Below are positions 9,000 to 17,261 of a stretch of 34,064 nt of DNA, piece after piece. The DNA is from CAZDCZ01 sp964504155 (lineage in GTDB: Bacteria; Bacteroidota; Bacteroidia; Bacteroidales; UBA12077), in assembly GCA_964504155.1 (NCBI GenBank), contig CAZDCZ010000028.1, positions 1 to 34,064 on the forward strand, written 5' to 3'. Position 1 is the first letter of the stretch. Each line of letters starts with the position of its first letter. The notes beneath the pieces were generated by a model that saw only the letters and a list, made by a program, of their open reading frames with translations, did not search any database and was not told the origin of the DNA. The translations under genes were made by a program, and so were the position numbers.

Positions 9000-9021
9000 A
9001 TCATAAAATATATAATACTAG

Positions 9022-9471
9022 TTATAATAGATTTTTAATCGGTATTTTTTGTATTCTAGTCAAATGTCTTCCTCCTTCAAATTCGGTATTTAAAAATACA
9101 TCAACAATATTTTTAGCTTCTTCGAAAGTAACAAATCGTGCAGGTATAGAACAAACATTAGCATCGTTATGTAGGCGTGCTAATTCAGAAATTTCGACAT
9201 TCCAACATAATGCTGAGCGTATTCCTTGATGTTTATTAGCAACCATACTAATACCATTTCCACTACCACATAAAGTAATACCAATATCGTTCTTCTTATT
9301 TTCTATAGAAATAGCCAAAGGATGTGCAAAATCAGGATAATCAACACTCTCGGTTGAATTAGTTCCAAAATCTTCAACTTTATAATTTTTTTTGGTTAAA
9401 TAACTAACAAGCTTTGTTTTGGTTTCGTATCCGGCATGATCGCAAGCAATAGCAATTTTTTGTATTTTCAC
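9022..9471 (-). CDS. rpiB: Ribose-5-phosphate isomerase B
   Basis: A 149-residue cytosolic enzyme of the RpiB/LacAB family, which interconverts ribose 5-phosphate and ribulose 5-phosphate in the non-oxidative pentose phosphate pathway. The N-terminal ACDHAGYETK motif, YPDFAHPLA, and the active-site loop ITLCGSGNG with the catalytic Cys68 are all present. The ring-opening His is in LARLHNDANV (His101), and GGRHLTRIQKI near the C-terminus supplies the phosphate-binding Arg/His. Length matches the family. A TAAATTTG promoter element on the minus strand (9507-9514) lies 36 bases upstream of the ATG. It is a stand-alone gene converging with the vanZ-like gene. Confidence 0.95.
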   Translation of the reverse strand: MKIQKIAIACDHAGYETKTKLVSYLTKKNYKVEDFGTNSTESVDYPDFAHPLAISIENKKNDIGITLCGSGNGISMVANKHQGIRSALCWNVEISELARLHNDANVCSIPARFVTFEEAKNIVDVFLNTEFEGGRHLTRIQKIPIKNLL

Positions 9472-10110
9472 TTTTAAAAATTTTAGTAATTATAAAAATT
9501 ATTAAGCAAATTTAATATAATTTTATAAAATTGAGATAGTAAAAAATATTTTAAATTTAAAATATCAAATATTAAAATTAAATATTTTAAGTACAAAGTT
9601 ATTAACATTAAATATTTAGCTAAGTAATGATATAATTCTGATTTATTGTATATTATGTATGTTTATCTATACTATATAAAATTGTTAATTACTTAGTACA
9701 TTTTTGTTAATTTAATGTTAATAGTATTATATATTTATTTAAAACTTTTATTTGATTTTAAAAAAAACAATTTCGTTAATAATAAAATTATTAAATGCAA
9801 AAATATATACATTTATTAATCTTCAATTTTTAAACAATATATAAACAAAAAATAAAGGTAATAATTAAATAATTTATCAATAATCGAGACTAAAATTCAC
9901 TATTAACACTATGTTAATAACGTTTGTATTTTATTAAAAATCAATACTAAAATTAAAATTTTCTTGTTAATTACCTTTTAACAAAATATTAATTACTAAA
10001 ATTGCAAAAAAATATAAGAATATTTAATAAACATATTAACCGAATAATATATATATCATATATATAAATAGATTAAATAATATATAATAATAATATAATA
10101 ATAGTTGATA
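9472..10110. other. Long AT-rich intergenic region with no gene seen
   Basis: About 640 bases between divergent rpiB and nadA, composed almost wholly of A and T. No coding frame, tRNA or recognisable riboswitch was found. It holds imperfect inverted repeats: TATTAACATTAAAT at 9600-9613 is complementary to 9710-9723, and CTAAGTAAT at 9620-9628 to 9688-9696, nested in the same order. There is also an all-AT 20-bp palindrome at 9546-9565. In such sequence some of this is expected by chance. The rpiB promoter element lies at its left edge; no TAnnTTTG element was found ahead of nadA. Confidence 0.6.
9507..9514 (-). promoter_or_regulatory. Putative -7 promoter element for rpiB
   Basis: TAAATTTG on the minus strand matches TAnnTTTG exactly, 36 bases before the rpiB start, giving a predicted 5' UTR near 29 bases. 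Confidence 0.45.
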
Positions 10111-11082
10111 ATGGATTTAATAAAAAATGGTTTTGTAAATAGGGTTATTGATAAAAACCTTAATGTTATTGATGAGATTAATAAATTAAAAAAAGAGAAA
10201 AATGCAATTATATTAGCTCATTATTACGAAGCAGATGAAGTGCAAGATATTGCAGATTTTGTTGGAGATAGTTTAGCATTATCGCAAAAAGCTGCAGAAA
10301 CTAATGCTGATATTATAGTTTTTGCCGGTGTTCATTTTATGGCAGAAACAGCAAAAATTTTATCTCCAAATAAAAAGGTTCTTATTCCCGACACAAATGC
10401 AGGTTGCTCTTTAGCTGAATCGTGTAAATACGATGATTTTAAGAAATTTATAGATGAACATAAAGGATATACTGTAATATCGTATGTTAACACAACAGCT
10501 AAAATTAAAACTTTAACAGATATTTGTTGTACTTCAACTAATGCTTTAAATATAATTAAGAATTTACCTGAAGACGAAAAAATAATATTTGCTCCTGATA
10601 GAAATCTTGGTAATTACATAAAAACACAAACCGGAAGAGAAATGATAATTTGGGATGGTGCTTGTCATGTACATGAAGAATTTTCTGTAGAAAAAATTGT
10701 GGAGTTAAAAAATAAATATCCAGAGGCAAAGGTAATTGTACATCCTGAATGTAAAAAAAATGTACAAATAATTGCAGATCATGTTGGTTCTACATCCTCG
10801 CTTTTGAAATATGCTAAAAATAGTGATGCCAAAAAATTTATAGTTGGTACAGAATCGGGAATATTTCATCAAATGAAAAAAAATAATCCTGATAGAGAAT
10901 ATTTTGCTATTCCACCAATAGATTCTACTTGTGGTTGTATAAATTGCGAGTTTATGAAATTAATTACTTTAGATAAAATTTATAATACATTGAAATACGA
11001 ACAACCTGAAGTAATTATAGAAAAAGAGGTAATTGAAAAAGCAAAAGGTTCAATTATGAGAATGCTAGAATTATCGAAATAG
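10111..11082 (+). CDS. nadA: Quinolinate synthase
   Basis: A 323-residue NadA, the [4Fe-4S] enzyme that condenses iminoaspartate (from NadB) with dihydroxyacetone phosphate to form quinolinate for NAD synthesis. The N-terminal motif IILAHYYEADEVQDIADFVG is typical. The three cluster-ligand positions are Cys99 (NAGCSLAESC), Cys185 (WDGACHVHEE) and one of the CGCINC cysteines (274-279). HPEC (211-214) and GTESG (247-251) are further family motifs. The frame is open two codons further to a TTG at 10105, but the ATG at 10111 fits the family N-terminus better. nadB and nadC are not nearby. The gene ends at a strong terminator at 11105. Confidence 0.95.
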   Translation: MDLIKNGFVNRVIDKNLNVIDEINKLKKEKNAIILAHYYEADEVQDIADFVGDSLALSQKAAETNADIIVFAGVHFMAETAKILSPNKKVLIPDTNAGCSLAESCKYDDFKKFIDEHKGYTVISYVNTTAKIKTLTDICCTSTNALNIIKNLPEDEKIIFAPDRNLGNYIKTQTGREMIIWDGACHVHEEFSVEKIVELKNKYPEAKVIVHPECKKNVQIIADHVGSTSSLLKYAKNSDAKKFIVGTESGIFHQMKKNNPDREYFAIPPIDSTCGCINCEFMKLITLDKIYNTLKYEQPEVIIEKEVIEKAKGSIMRMLELSK

Positions 11083-11104
11083 AAAATATTGAATAATAAT
11101 TTAT

Positions 11105-11142
11105 AAAGCAAGTGATATAATTATCACTTGCTTTTTTTTTTT
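11105..11142 (+). terminator. Strong rho-independent terminator after nadA
   Basis: A perfect 13-bp stem (arms 11105-11117 and 11122-11134, AAAGCAAGTGATA and complement) with a 4-base loop, followed by an unbroken T-run to 11142. It separates nadA from the MORN_2-ruvB unit. Confidence 0.92.
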
Positions 11143-11145
11143 GTA

Positions 11146-11153
11146 TAAATTTG
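11146..11153 (+). promoter_or_regulatory. Putative -7 promoter element for the MORN_2-ruvB unit
   Basis: TAAATTTG matches TAnnTTTG exactly and directly follows the nadA terminator. Transcription would start near 11160, which favours the ATG at 11177 over the one at 11156. Confidence 0.5.
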
Positions 11154-11176
11154 TAATGAATAAAGAAGAAATATTT

Positions 11177-12712
11177 ATGAAAAAAATTATTATAATATTT
11201 ATTATTGTTATTTTTTACAAAAATGCTATTTCACAAATAGAGAAGTTTGATATATCAAAAAATGTTTATTATAAATTTTATTATAAAGATAGTACTATAT
11301 CGAGTGAAGGATTTTTAAAAAATGGGAAACCTGAGGGATATTGGAAAAATTATTATAAAACAGGAGTTTTAAAATCTGAAGGAAAAAGAAAAAATTATTT
11401 ATTAGATAGTATTTGGATTTTTTATTCTGAATTAGGCGATACTTCAAAAATATTTGAATATATAAAAGGTAAAAAAAATGGATATCAATATTATTATAAA
11501 AAAGATGAATATGATAATATTTTTTTATTTTCTAAAGAATTGTTTTTAGAAAATAAAAAAAATGGCAAATCAATATATTTTTATAAGACCGGAAAAATTA
11601 ATGTTATAGTACCATATATTAATAATTTGAAGAATGGAAAAGAAAAAGAATTTAATAAGAATGGTATAATTATTTCTATAAAAGACTATAAAAATAATGT
11701 ATTGATAAAAGAAGAAAAGATTAATAGAAAAGGCTTAAATAACGAAAAAATAGGTACTTGGAAAGAATTTTATAAAAATGGAAATGTAAAAGAAGAAAAA
11801 AAATATGTTAATGGTTTGCTCAATGGATTTGCAAAATATTATAAGAAAAATGGAATTTTAGATTTTGTTATTCTTTACCAAAATGATGAAATTATAGAAG
11901 ATACTTCAAATATATTTAGTGATTTTGTTAAAATAAAAGAAGAATACTTTAATAATGGAGGTATAAAATATAGAGGAAATTTTAAAAATGAAAGGAAAAT
12001 TGGTATTCATCGTTGGTACGATACATTTGGAAATGTAATTAGAACAATTGAATATGATATAAATGGTAATAAAATTTTTTCGGGTATTATTAACGATAAT
12101 GGAAAAAAAGAAGGTAAATGTATATATTGGTATAATGATTCGATAATAAAATCGAAAGGAAAGTTTATTAAAGGAAAACAAAATGGTAATTGGATTTTTT
12201 ATTTTAAAAATGGAAAAATAGAACAGAAAGGATCATATTCTAAAGGTAAGTTAAATGGAGAATGGAATTGGCTTTATAAAAATGGAAACGTTAAAAGAAA
12301 AGAAAATTATTTATATGGTAATTTAGAAGGCGAATTCATAGAATATGATATAAATGGTAATATACTTATAAAAGGAGAGTATATTGATGGTAAAAAAGAG
12401 AATGAATGGTATTATTCTGTAGGTGATCATGTAGTGAAAGGAAATTATATTTTTGGCGAAAAAAATGGAGTGTGGAGATATTTTTATAAAAATGATAAAA
12501 TAAAATTCGAAGGAAAATTTGTACAAGGAATTAAAATAGGGAAACATAAATATTATTGGTCAAATGGGTTTATACAAAAAGAATGTTTCTACGAAAATGG
12601 GAGAAAAATAAAAAATTTGAAAAAATATGATGAAAATGGTAATATTATTATTACTATTCAATATAAAAATAATGAAGTTTATAAAATTAATGGTAAAAAA
12701 ACAGATAATTAA
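11177..12712 (+). CDS. Secreted MORN_2 (YwqK-type) repeat protein
   Basis: A 511-residue protein from the ATG at 11177. An N-terminal signal peptide (KKIIIIFIIVIF, ending near ISQ) is followed almost entirely by degenerate repeats of about 20-24 residues of the MORN_2/YwqK type, such as GKQNGNWIFYFKNGKIEQKG and GKLNGEWNWLYKNGNVKRKE; I count roughly 14. The YwqK label is attached to a supposed antitoxin, but the repeat is a general beta-hairpin module and the function here is unknown. Export to the periplasm or surface is likely. The frame extends to a TTG at 11141 inside the terminator T-run and to an ATG at 11156; the signal peptide, the AAGAAGA stretch before 11177 and the promoter position favour 11177. 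The stop TAA overlaps the ruvB ATG by one base. Confidence 0.82.
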   Translation: MKKIIIIFIIVIFYKNAISQIEKFDISKNVYYKFYYKDSTISSEGFLKNGKPEGYWKNYYKTGVLKSEGKRKNYLLDSIWIFYSELGDTSKIFEYIKGKKNGYQYYYKKDEYDNIFLFSKELFLENKKNGKSIYFYKTGKINVIVPYINNLKNGKEKEFNKNGIIISIKDYKNNVLIKEEKINRKGLNNEKIGTWKEFYKNGNVKEEKKYVNGLLNGFAKYYKKNGILDFVILYQNDEIIEDTSNIFSDFVKIKEEYFNNGGIKYRGNFKNERKIGIHRWYDTFGNVIRTIEYDINGNKIFSGIINDNGKKEGKCIYWYNDSIIKSKGKFIKGKQNGNWIFYFKNGKIEQKGSYSKGKLNGEWNWLYKNGNVKRKENYLYGNLEGEFIEYDINGNILIKGEYIDGKKENEWYYSVGDHVVKGNYIFGEKNGVWRYFYKNDKIKFEGKFVQGIKIGKHKYYWSNGFIQKECFYENGRKIKNLKKYDENGNIIITIQYKNNEVYKINGKKTDN

Positions 12713-13734
12713 TGGAAGATCTAGATATACACGACGATAAATTAGATAATAAAGAAAATGAATTCGAAAATAAGTTACGTCCTTTAAGTTTTAAAGATTT
12801 TAAAGGACAAAATAATATAATAGAAAATCTAAGAGTATTTGTTGAAGCTGCCAAAATGCGAGAAGAAGCCTTAGATCATGTTTTGCTTCATGGACCACCG
12901 GGACTTGGTAAAACAACTTTAGCAAATATTATTTCGAATGAAATGAATGTTAATTTTAAAGTAACCTCTGGTCCGGTGCTTGATAAACCCGGTGATTTAG
13001 CCGGATTATTAACTAATCTAGACGAAGGTGATGTATTATTTATCGACGAAATACACAGACTGAGTCCTGTTATTGAAGAATATCTTTATTCTGCTATGGA
13101 AGATTTTAGAATAGATATTATGATTGATAAAGGGCCAAGTGCTAGATCGGTTCAGTTAAGTTTAAATAAATTTACTTTAATTGGTGCTACAACACGATCG
13201 GGTTTATTAACTAGTCCTTTACGAGCTCGATTTGGAATAAATTCTCATTTTGAATATTATAATTTAGATATATTAAAAGGAATTGTGAAACGTTCTGCAA
13301 AAATTCTGAATATTGGTATTGACGAAGATGCTGCTTATGAAATTGCTTTTAGAAGTAGAGGAACTCCTAGAATTGTTAATGCCTTACTTAGAAGAGTGAG
13401 AGATTTTGCGCAAGTTAAAGGAAATGGTTTTATCGATTTTAAAATAGCAAAATATTCATTAAAAGCTTTAAATATAGATAAACATGGTCTCGATGAAATG
13501 GATAATAGAATTCTTTTAACTATAATAGATAAATTTAATGGTGGACCGGTTGGTATTTCTACAATAGCTACTGCTGTTGGTGAAGATGACGGAACTATAG
13601 AAGAAGTATATGAGCCGTTTTTAATTAAAGAAGGATATATAAAAAGAACACCAAGAGGAAGAGAAGTAACAGAATTGGCTTATAAGCATTTGAATAAAGC
13701 AGGTAAAAGTAGTAATCAACAATCTCTATTTTAA
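12712..13734 (+). CDS. ruvB: Holliday junction branch migration ATPase RuvB
   Basis: A 340-residue AAA+ motor that, with RuvA, drives branch migration of Holliday junctions in recombinational repair. Walker A is HGPPGLGKTT (60-69) and Walker B LFIDEIHR (109-116). The ATTRSGLLTSPLRARFG block carries sensor 1 and the arginine finger. The small AAA+ lid contains RSRGTPRIVNALLRRVRDFA, and the C-terminal winged helix has GPVGISTIATAVGED and IKRTPRGREVT. Length is typical. Its ATG overlaps the stop of the MORN_2 gene (TAATG), so translation is probably coupled to that gene. ruvA and ruvC are not in the window. It converges with the Crp/Fnr gene. Confidence 0.97.
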   Translation: MEDLDIHDDKLDNKENEFENKLRPLSFKDFKGQNNIIENLRVFVEAAKMREEALDHVLLHGPPGLGKTTLANIISNEMNVNFKVTSGPVLDKPGDLAGLLTNLDEGDVLFIDEIHRLSPVIEEYLYSAMEDFRIDIMIDKGPSARSVQLSLNKFTLIGATTRSGLLTSPLRARFGINSHFEYYNLDILKGIVKRSAKILNIGIDEDAAYEIAFRSRGTPRIVNALLRRVRDFAQVKGNGFIDFKIAKYSLKALNIDKHGLDEMDNRILLTIIDKFNGGPVGISTIATAVGEDDGTIEEVYEPFLIKEGYIKRTPRGREVTELAYKHLNKAGKSSNQQSLF

Positions 13735-13782
13735 TAAATTGTTTTAAAATATTATTTTCAGAATTTTGTTTACTAAAAGATA

Positions 13783-14490
13783 TTAAAATAATGCATTAGA
13801 AATTTTTTCTAATTTACTTATTTTTAATAATAAAATTTTTCGACCTTGTAAATCAATAAGATTATCTTTTTTGAATTCCGACAACAAACGAATAACAGAT
13901 TCTGTTGCGGTACCTACAATATTAGCTAATTCTTCTCGAGTTAAAGAAATTTGTAAAATCTTATTTTCATCTACTCCAAAAGTATTATAGAGTTTCAATA
14001 AAACTTCGGCAAGGCGTTCTCTAACTGTTTTTTGGGCAATATCGGTAATATAAGAATTAGCTTCGCCTAGTTCTTTGCATGTTTGGTGCATAATCGACAT
14101 AGAAAAATTAGAGTTCTTTTTTATTAGAGTTAAAAACGATTCCGATGGAATAAAACATAATGTAGCATCAGAAAGTACTTTTGCTGTTGTACAAGCTCTT
14201 TCGTTACTTAATATCGATCTATATCCAATAATATCTCCTTTTTTTGCAAAAGAAATTATTTGTTCTCTACCATCGATACCTGTTTTGTATATTTTTAAAA
14301 TACCATTATTTATACAATAAATACCTTTAATTTTATCGCCTTCGTTATAAATAACCGAATTACGTTTATAAAAATTACAAACTTTAGCCGAATGTAATTC
14401 TGTATAGTTCTCGTCCGATAATTTGGCAAAAACAGAATTAAATTCCGCAAAACAATCATTACATATTGGTATTTTATCTATATTTTTCAT
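13783..14490 (-). CDS. Crp/Fnr-family transcriptional regulator
   Basis: A 235-residue regulator with an N-terminal cyclic-nucleotide-binding-type beta-roll (about residues 25-130, with YNEGDKIKGIYCINNGILKIY) and a C-terminal helix-turn-helix (about 183-214, TREELANIVGTATESVIRLL). The recognition helix resembles that of Fnr-type proteins (E-S-V-I-R). A Cys pair at the N-terminus (ICNDC, Cys10 and Cys13) plus Cys38, Cys59, Cys100 and Cys112 could hold an Fe-S cluster, as in oxygen-sensing Fnr, but the spacing is not that of E. coli Fnr. It diverges from the OsmC-like gene, which may be a target; this is inference. Family members act as dimers in the cytosol. Confidence 0.88.
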   Translation of the reverse strand: MKNIDKIPICNDCFAEFNSVFAKLSDENYTELHSAKVCNFYKRNSVIYNEGDKIKGIYCINNGILKIYKTGIDGREQIISFAKKGDIIGYRSILSNERACTTAKVLSDATLCFIPSESFLTLIKKNSNFSMSIMHQTCKELGEANSYITDIAQKTVRERLAEVLLKLYNTFGVDENKILQISLTREELANIVGTATESVIRLLSEFKKDNLIDLQGRKILLLKISKLEKISNALF

Positions 14491-14565
14491 TTGACGCCGA
14501 ATTTACAACAAAGAAATAAAACAAAAAATACAATTTATTATTTTTATTTAATTAATACAATTTTC

Positions 14566-14573
14566 TAACTTTG
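14566..14573 (+). promoter_or_regulatory. Putative -7 promoter element for the OsmC-like gene
   Basis: TAACTTTG matches TAnnTTTG exactly, 59 bases before the ATG at 14632. It lies in the divergent region shared with the Crp/Fnr gene. Confidence 0.45.
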
Positions 14574-14631
14574 TAAATTTATAAATATAAACATAATTAA
14601 ATAAACATAAATCGAAATTAAACTTATAAAG

Positions 14632-15048
14632 ATGAAAACAATTGCAAACGCAAAATTTATCGATAATATGGCTTTTGAATGCGAAGTAAATGGTCATAAA
14701 TTTATTATTGATGCTGATGATGAAGTTGGAGGAAACAATAGAGGTCCTCGTCCCAAGCCACTCATGTTAGTTGCTTTAGCCGGTTGTACCGGAATGGATG
14801 TTGTTTCTATATTGCGTAAAATGCGAGTTAAACTCGACGATTTTGATGTAGTTGTTGAAGGAAATAATACTACAGAACACCCAAAGCATTTCGACGAGAT
14901 AAAAGTTATTTATAAATTTTGGGGAAAAGATTTACCTCTCGATAAACTAAAAAAAGCTATTAGTTTATCTGAGGAAAGGTATTGTGGAGTTAGTTTTACT
15001 TACAAACAGTCTATCAAATTAACTAGCGAAATTGTTATTAATGAATAA
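14632..15048 (+). CDS. OsmC-family protein (probable peroxide-reducing)
   Basis: A 138-residue protein of the OsmC/Ohr superfamily. The two conserved redox cysteines are Cys52 in LVALAGCTGMDV and Cys118 in EERYCGVSFTY. The GPRPKPLML segment that leads into the first is also typical. OsmC/Ohr enzymes reduce organic or inorganic peroxides with thiols in the cytosol; this shorter form is closer to the YhfA-like/OsmC branch than to Ohr, so the exact substrate is open. It diverges from a Crp/Fnr regulator with a promoter motif between them. A parS-like site begins 10 bases after its stop, and a bidirectional terminator follows at 15106. Confidence 0.87.
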   Translation: MKTIANAKFIDNMAFECEVNGHKFIIDADDEVGGNNRGPRPKPLMLVALAGCTGMDVVSILRKMRVKLDDFDVVVEGNNTTEHPKHFDEIKVIYKFWGKDLPLDKLKKAISLSEERYCGVSFTYKQSIKLTSEIVINE

Positions 15049-15057
15049 GTGTACATA

Positions 15058-15073
15058 TGTTCCACGTGAAACT
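15058..15073. other. parS-like ParB-binding site downstream of the OsmC-like gene
   Basis: TGTTCCACGTGAAACT matches TGTTTCACGTGAAACA at 14 of 16 positions. It is intergenic, between the OsmC-like stop and the bidirectional terminator. Confidence 0.75.
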
Positions 15074-15105
15074 AGTAATTAACAATTAATTTGCAGTTAT
15101 TAACA

Positions 15106-15139
15106 AAAAAACATCAGAGTTTACATTCTGATGTTTTTT
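15106..15139. terminator. Bidirectional terminator between osmC-like and pheS
   Basis: Arms of 13 bases (AAAAAACATCAGA and its complement) with an 8-base loop. The plus strand ends in six T and the minus strand in seven, so it can stop transcription from the OsmC-like gene and from pheS. Confidence 0.85.
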
Positions 15140-15223
15140 ACATTTATGTTTTTAATAATATAATTAATTTTACTTTAACATATTAAACAGAATTTATATT
15201 TTTCAGTTTTTTTTTGCCTCTAA

Positions 15224-15267
15224 CCCTAAAGGAAGAAAGATAAAAAATCAATCTGTTCCCTTTAGGG
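15224..15267. other. Structured intergenic element (CCCTAAAGG/CCTTTAGGG hairpin)
   Basis: CCCTAAAGG at 15224-15232 pairs perfectly with CCTTTAGGG at 15259-15267, with a possible inner AGAT/ATCT stem. A further segment (AAATCAATCT near 15246) is nearly complementary to AGGTTGATTT near 15283, so two folds compete. It is much richer in G+C than its surroundings and has no proper T-tract on either side. It may be an intergenic palindromic repeat or part of the pheS 3' UTR. It lies in the 274-bp gap between the OsmC-like gene and pheS. Confidence 0.5.
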
Positions 15268-15322
15268 AGTAATGGTAAAAATAGGTTGATTTTGTGTTAA
15301 AGCATAATGTGTCAAAGTAGAA

Positions 15323-16336
15323 TTAATATGCAGATTTAAATTGATTTAAAAAGTTTACATCATTTTCAAAATATAAACGTAAATCTTTAACACCATATTT
15401 TAGCATTGTAATTCTTTCTATACCCATACCAAAAGCAAAACCTGTATATTTTTTGCTATCAATATTATTACTTTCTAAAACATTAGGATCTATCATTCCA
15501 CAGCCTAAAATTTCTAACCAACCTGTATATTTACAAACATTACATCCTTTACCACCACATAAACTGCAAGAAATATCTAATTCGGCCGAAGGTTCTGTAA
15601 ACGGAAAATATGATGGACGTAGTCTAATTTTTGTTTCTTCGCCAAACATTTCTTTAGCAAAATATAATAATGTTTGTTTTAAGTCTGCAAACGAAACATT
15701 TTCGTCTATATATAAGCCTTCTATTTGATGGAATATACAATGAGCTCGTGCACTTATTGCTTCGTTTCTAAAAACTCTTCCGGGTGATATTGTGCGAATA
15801 GGAGGTTGAGAGTTTTCCATTATTCTAACTTGTACCGAAGAAGTATGCGTTCTTAATAAAATATCGGGATTAGTCTCTATAAAAAATGTATCCTGCATAT
15901 CTCTTGCCGGATGATCTTCAGGAAAATTTAATGCTGAAAAAACATGCCAATCATCTTCTATTTCAGGTCCTTCAGAAATTGTGAAGCCTAAACGCGAAAA
16001 TATTTCTATAATTTCGTTTCTTACAACAGAAATCGGATGACGTGTTCCTAATTTATTATTGTCAACCGGTAACGAAGTATCGTTCAGTGTTTTCTTGTCT
16101 GAGGTAGTTTCGAAAGAAGTACTTTGCTCGATAATTTTATTTTGTACAGAAGATTTTAAAATATTTAATTCTTGTCCAAATTCCTTTTTTTGTTCAACAG
16201 ATATTTTTTTAAATTCTGCAAAAAGAAAATTTAAAATACCTTTTTTCCCTAAATATTTAATTCGAAACTCTTCTATTTCTTCAAGGGTTTTTCCTGTGAA
16301 ATCATTTACCTCTTCTAAATATTTCTTAATTTCCAT
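15323..16336 (-). CDS. pheS: Phenylalanyl-tRNA synthetase alpha subunit
   Basis: A 337-residue class II synthetase subunit that, with PheT, charges tRNA-Phe. An N-terminal coiled-coil region (about residues 1-75) is followed by the catalytic domain: TRHPISVVRNEI, the motif 2 segment PGRVFRNEAISARAHCIFHQ, and motif 3 GFAFGMGIERITMLK (about 304-318). A Cys cluster, CSLCGGKGCNVC (about 255-266), followed by GWLEILGCGM is characteristic of the alpha subunits of this length. Length is typical (about 340). It lies 28 bp downstream of the cyclophilin gene, probably in one transcript. pheT is not in the window, as is usual where the two genes are split. Confidence 0.97.
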   Translation of the reverse strand: MEIKKYLEEVNDFTGKTLEEIEEFRIKYLGKKGILNFLFAEFKKISVEQKKEFGQELNILKSSVQNKIIEQSTSFETTSDKKTLNDTSLPVDNNKLGTRHPISVVRNEIIEIFSRLGFTISEGPEIEDDWHVFSALNFPEDHPARDMQDTFFIETNPDILLRTHTSSVQVRIMENSQPPIRTISPGRVFRNEAISARAHCIFHQIEGLYIDENVSFADLKQTLLYFAKEMFGEETKIRLRPSYFPFTEPSAELDISCSLCGGKGCNVCKYTGWLEILGCGMIDPNVLESNNIDSKKYTGFAFGMGIERITMLKYGVKDLRLYFENDVNFLNQFKSAY

Positions 16337-16364
16337 TATATATTTTTATTTATAGTAATTTCTA

Positions 16365-17162
16365 TTATTTTATTTTAGTGATTTTCATTTTTATATCAAC
16401 AATTGGTCTGTCGTTCTTGTCTGTTTTTACCGAAGCAATTTTATCAACTATTTCTAAACCATTTATTATTTCGCCAAATACGGTGTAATTACCATCTAAA
16501 TGTGGTGTTCCTCCAATTGTACGATAGTATTTGCGTTTAAATTCCGGTATCTTATATTTTCCTATAGAATCAATATCTTGTTTTACTTTTACTTTTACTA
16601 TTGTAATAATACTTTCGTAATTAATATCTTCTCCTTTATCAAAGGCTTTATTTTCTTCTATCGAAAAATATTTTTTATAAAGACTTTCTTTTATATTTTT
16701 ATTTATACTTATTTCTAAGCTGTCTAATTGATTGTCGGTAAATACCTTTCCTTGAACAATATAAAACTGTGAACCGGATGATTCTTTTTTAGGATTTATT
16801 TTATCGCCTTCGCGAGCTGCGGCAATTACCCCTTTTTTATGAAATAGAGAATCGTTAAATTCAGCAGGAATATTATATCCACAATCTGCTTCTCCTAAAA
16901 AATCTCCAAATTTAGCATTTTTTGAATCCGGATCACCACCTTGTATCATAAAATTATTAATAACCCTATGAAAAAGAATATCTTCAAAAAAATTTTCTGT
17001 TACAAGTTTTTCAAAATTGTCTCTATGAAGGGGTGTTTTATTATATAATTTAATAGTAATATCGCCAAAGTTGGTTTCAATTCTATATAAATTCTTATCT
17101 GTTTGATTATTGGTACACGAAATAGTAAAAAGTATAAAAAAAGACAATAGTAAGTTTTTCAT
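16365..17162 (-). CDS. Cyclophilin-type peptidyl-prolyl isomerase lipoprotein
   Basis: A 265-residue protein with a lipoprotein signal peptide (lipobox FTISC, Cys16), so it is likely anchored in the envelope, where it would assist protein folding by prolyl cis-trans isomerisation. The cyclophilin core includes FHRVINNFMIQGGDP with the catalytic Arg, the SSGSQFYIVQG strand, and GNYTVFGEIINGLEIVDKI. Between the last two blocks lies an extra segment of about 75 residues, rich in charged residues (about 145-220), which splits the domain; similar insertions occur in Bacteroidota cyclophilins. It sits upstream of pheS. A minus-strand TATTTTTG promoter element at 17254-17261 may drive both genes. 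Confidence 0.92.
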   Translation of the reverse strand: MKNLLLSFFILFTISCTNNQTDKNLYRIETNFGDITIKLYNKTPLHRDNFEKLVTENFFEDILFHRVINNFMIQGGDPDSKNAKFGDFLGEADCGYNIPAEFNDSLFHKKGVIAAAREGDKINPKKESSGSQFYIVQGKVFTDNQLDSLEISINKNIKESLYKKYFSIEENKAFDKGEDINYESIITIVKVKVKQDIDSIGKYKIPEFKRKYYRTIGGTPHLDGNYTVFGEIINGLEIVDKIASVKTDKNDRPIVDIKMKITKIK

Positions 17163-17253
17163 AGTGATTTGGTTTATAAAAAATATAGAAGTTTTTTTTT
17201 GATTTTAAATATTTTAGAAATAAACTTAATAAATTTGCGTTATTATCATTTAG

Positions 17254-17261
17254 CAAAAATA
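17254..17261 (-). promoter_or_regulatory. Putative -7 promoter element for cyclophilin-pheS
   Basis: TATTTTTG on the minus strand matches TAnnTTTG exactly, about 92 bases before the cyclophilin start. Confidence 0.35.

Noticed and set aside
9546..9565. 20-bp perfect palindrome as an operator
   Set aside because: It is composed only of A and T in almost pure AT sequence, where such palindromes are expected by chance.
10105..10110. TTG start for nadA two codons upstream
   Set aside because: The ATG at 10111 gives the normal NadA N-terminus and needs no rare start codon.
11177..12712. Antitoxin role for the YwqK-type protein
   Set aside because: The label rests on the repeat family only; there is no toxin gene beside it and the protein is exported.
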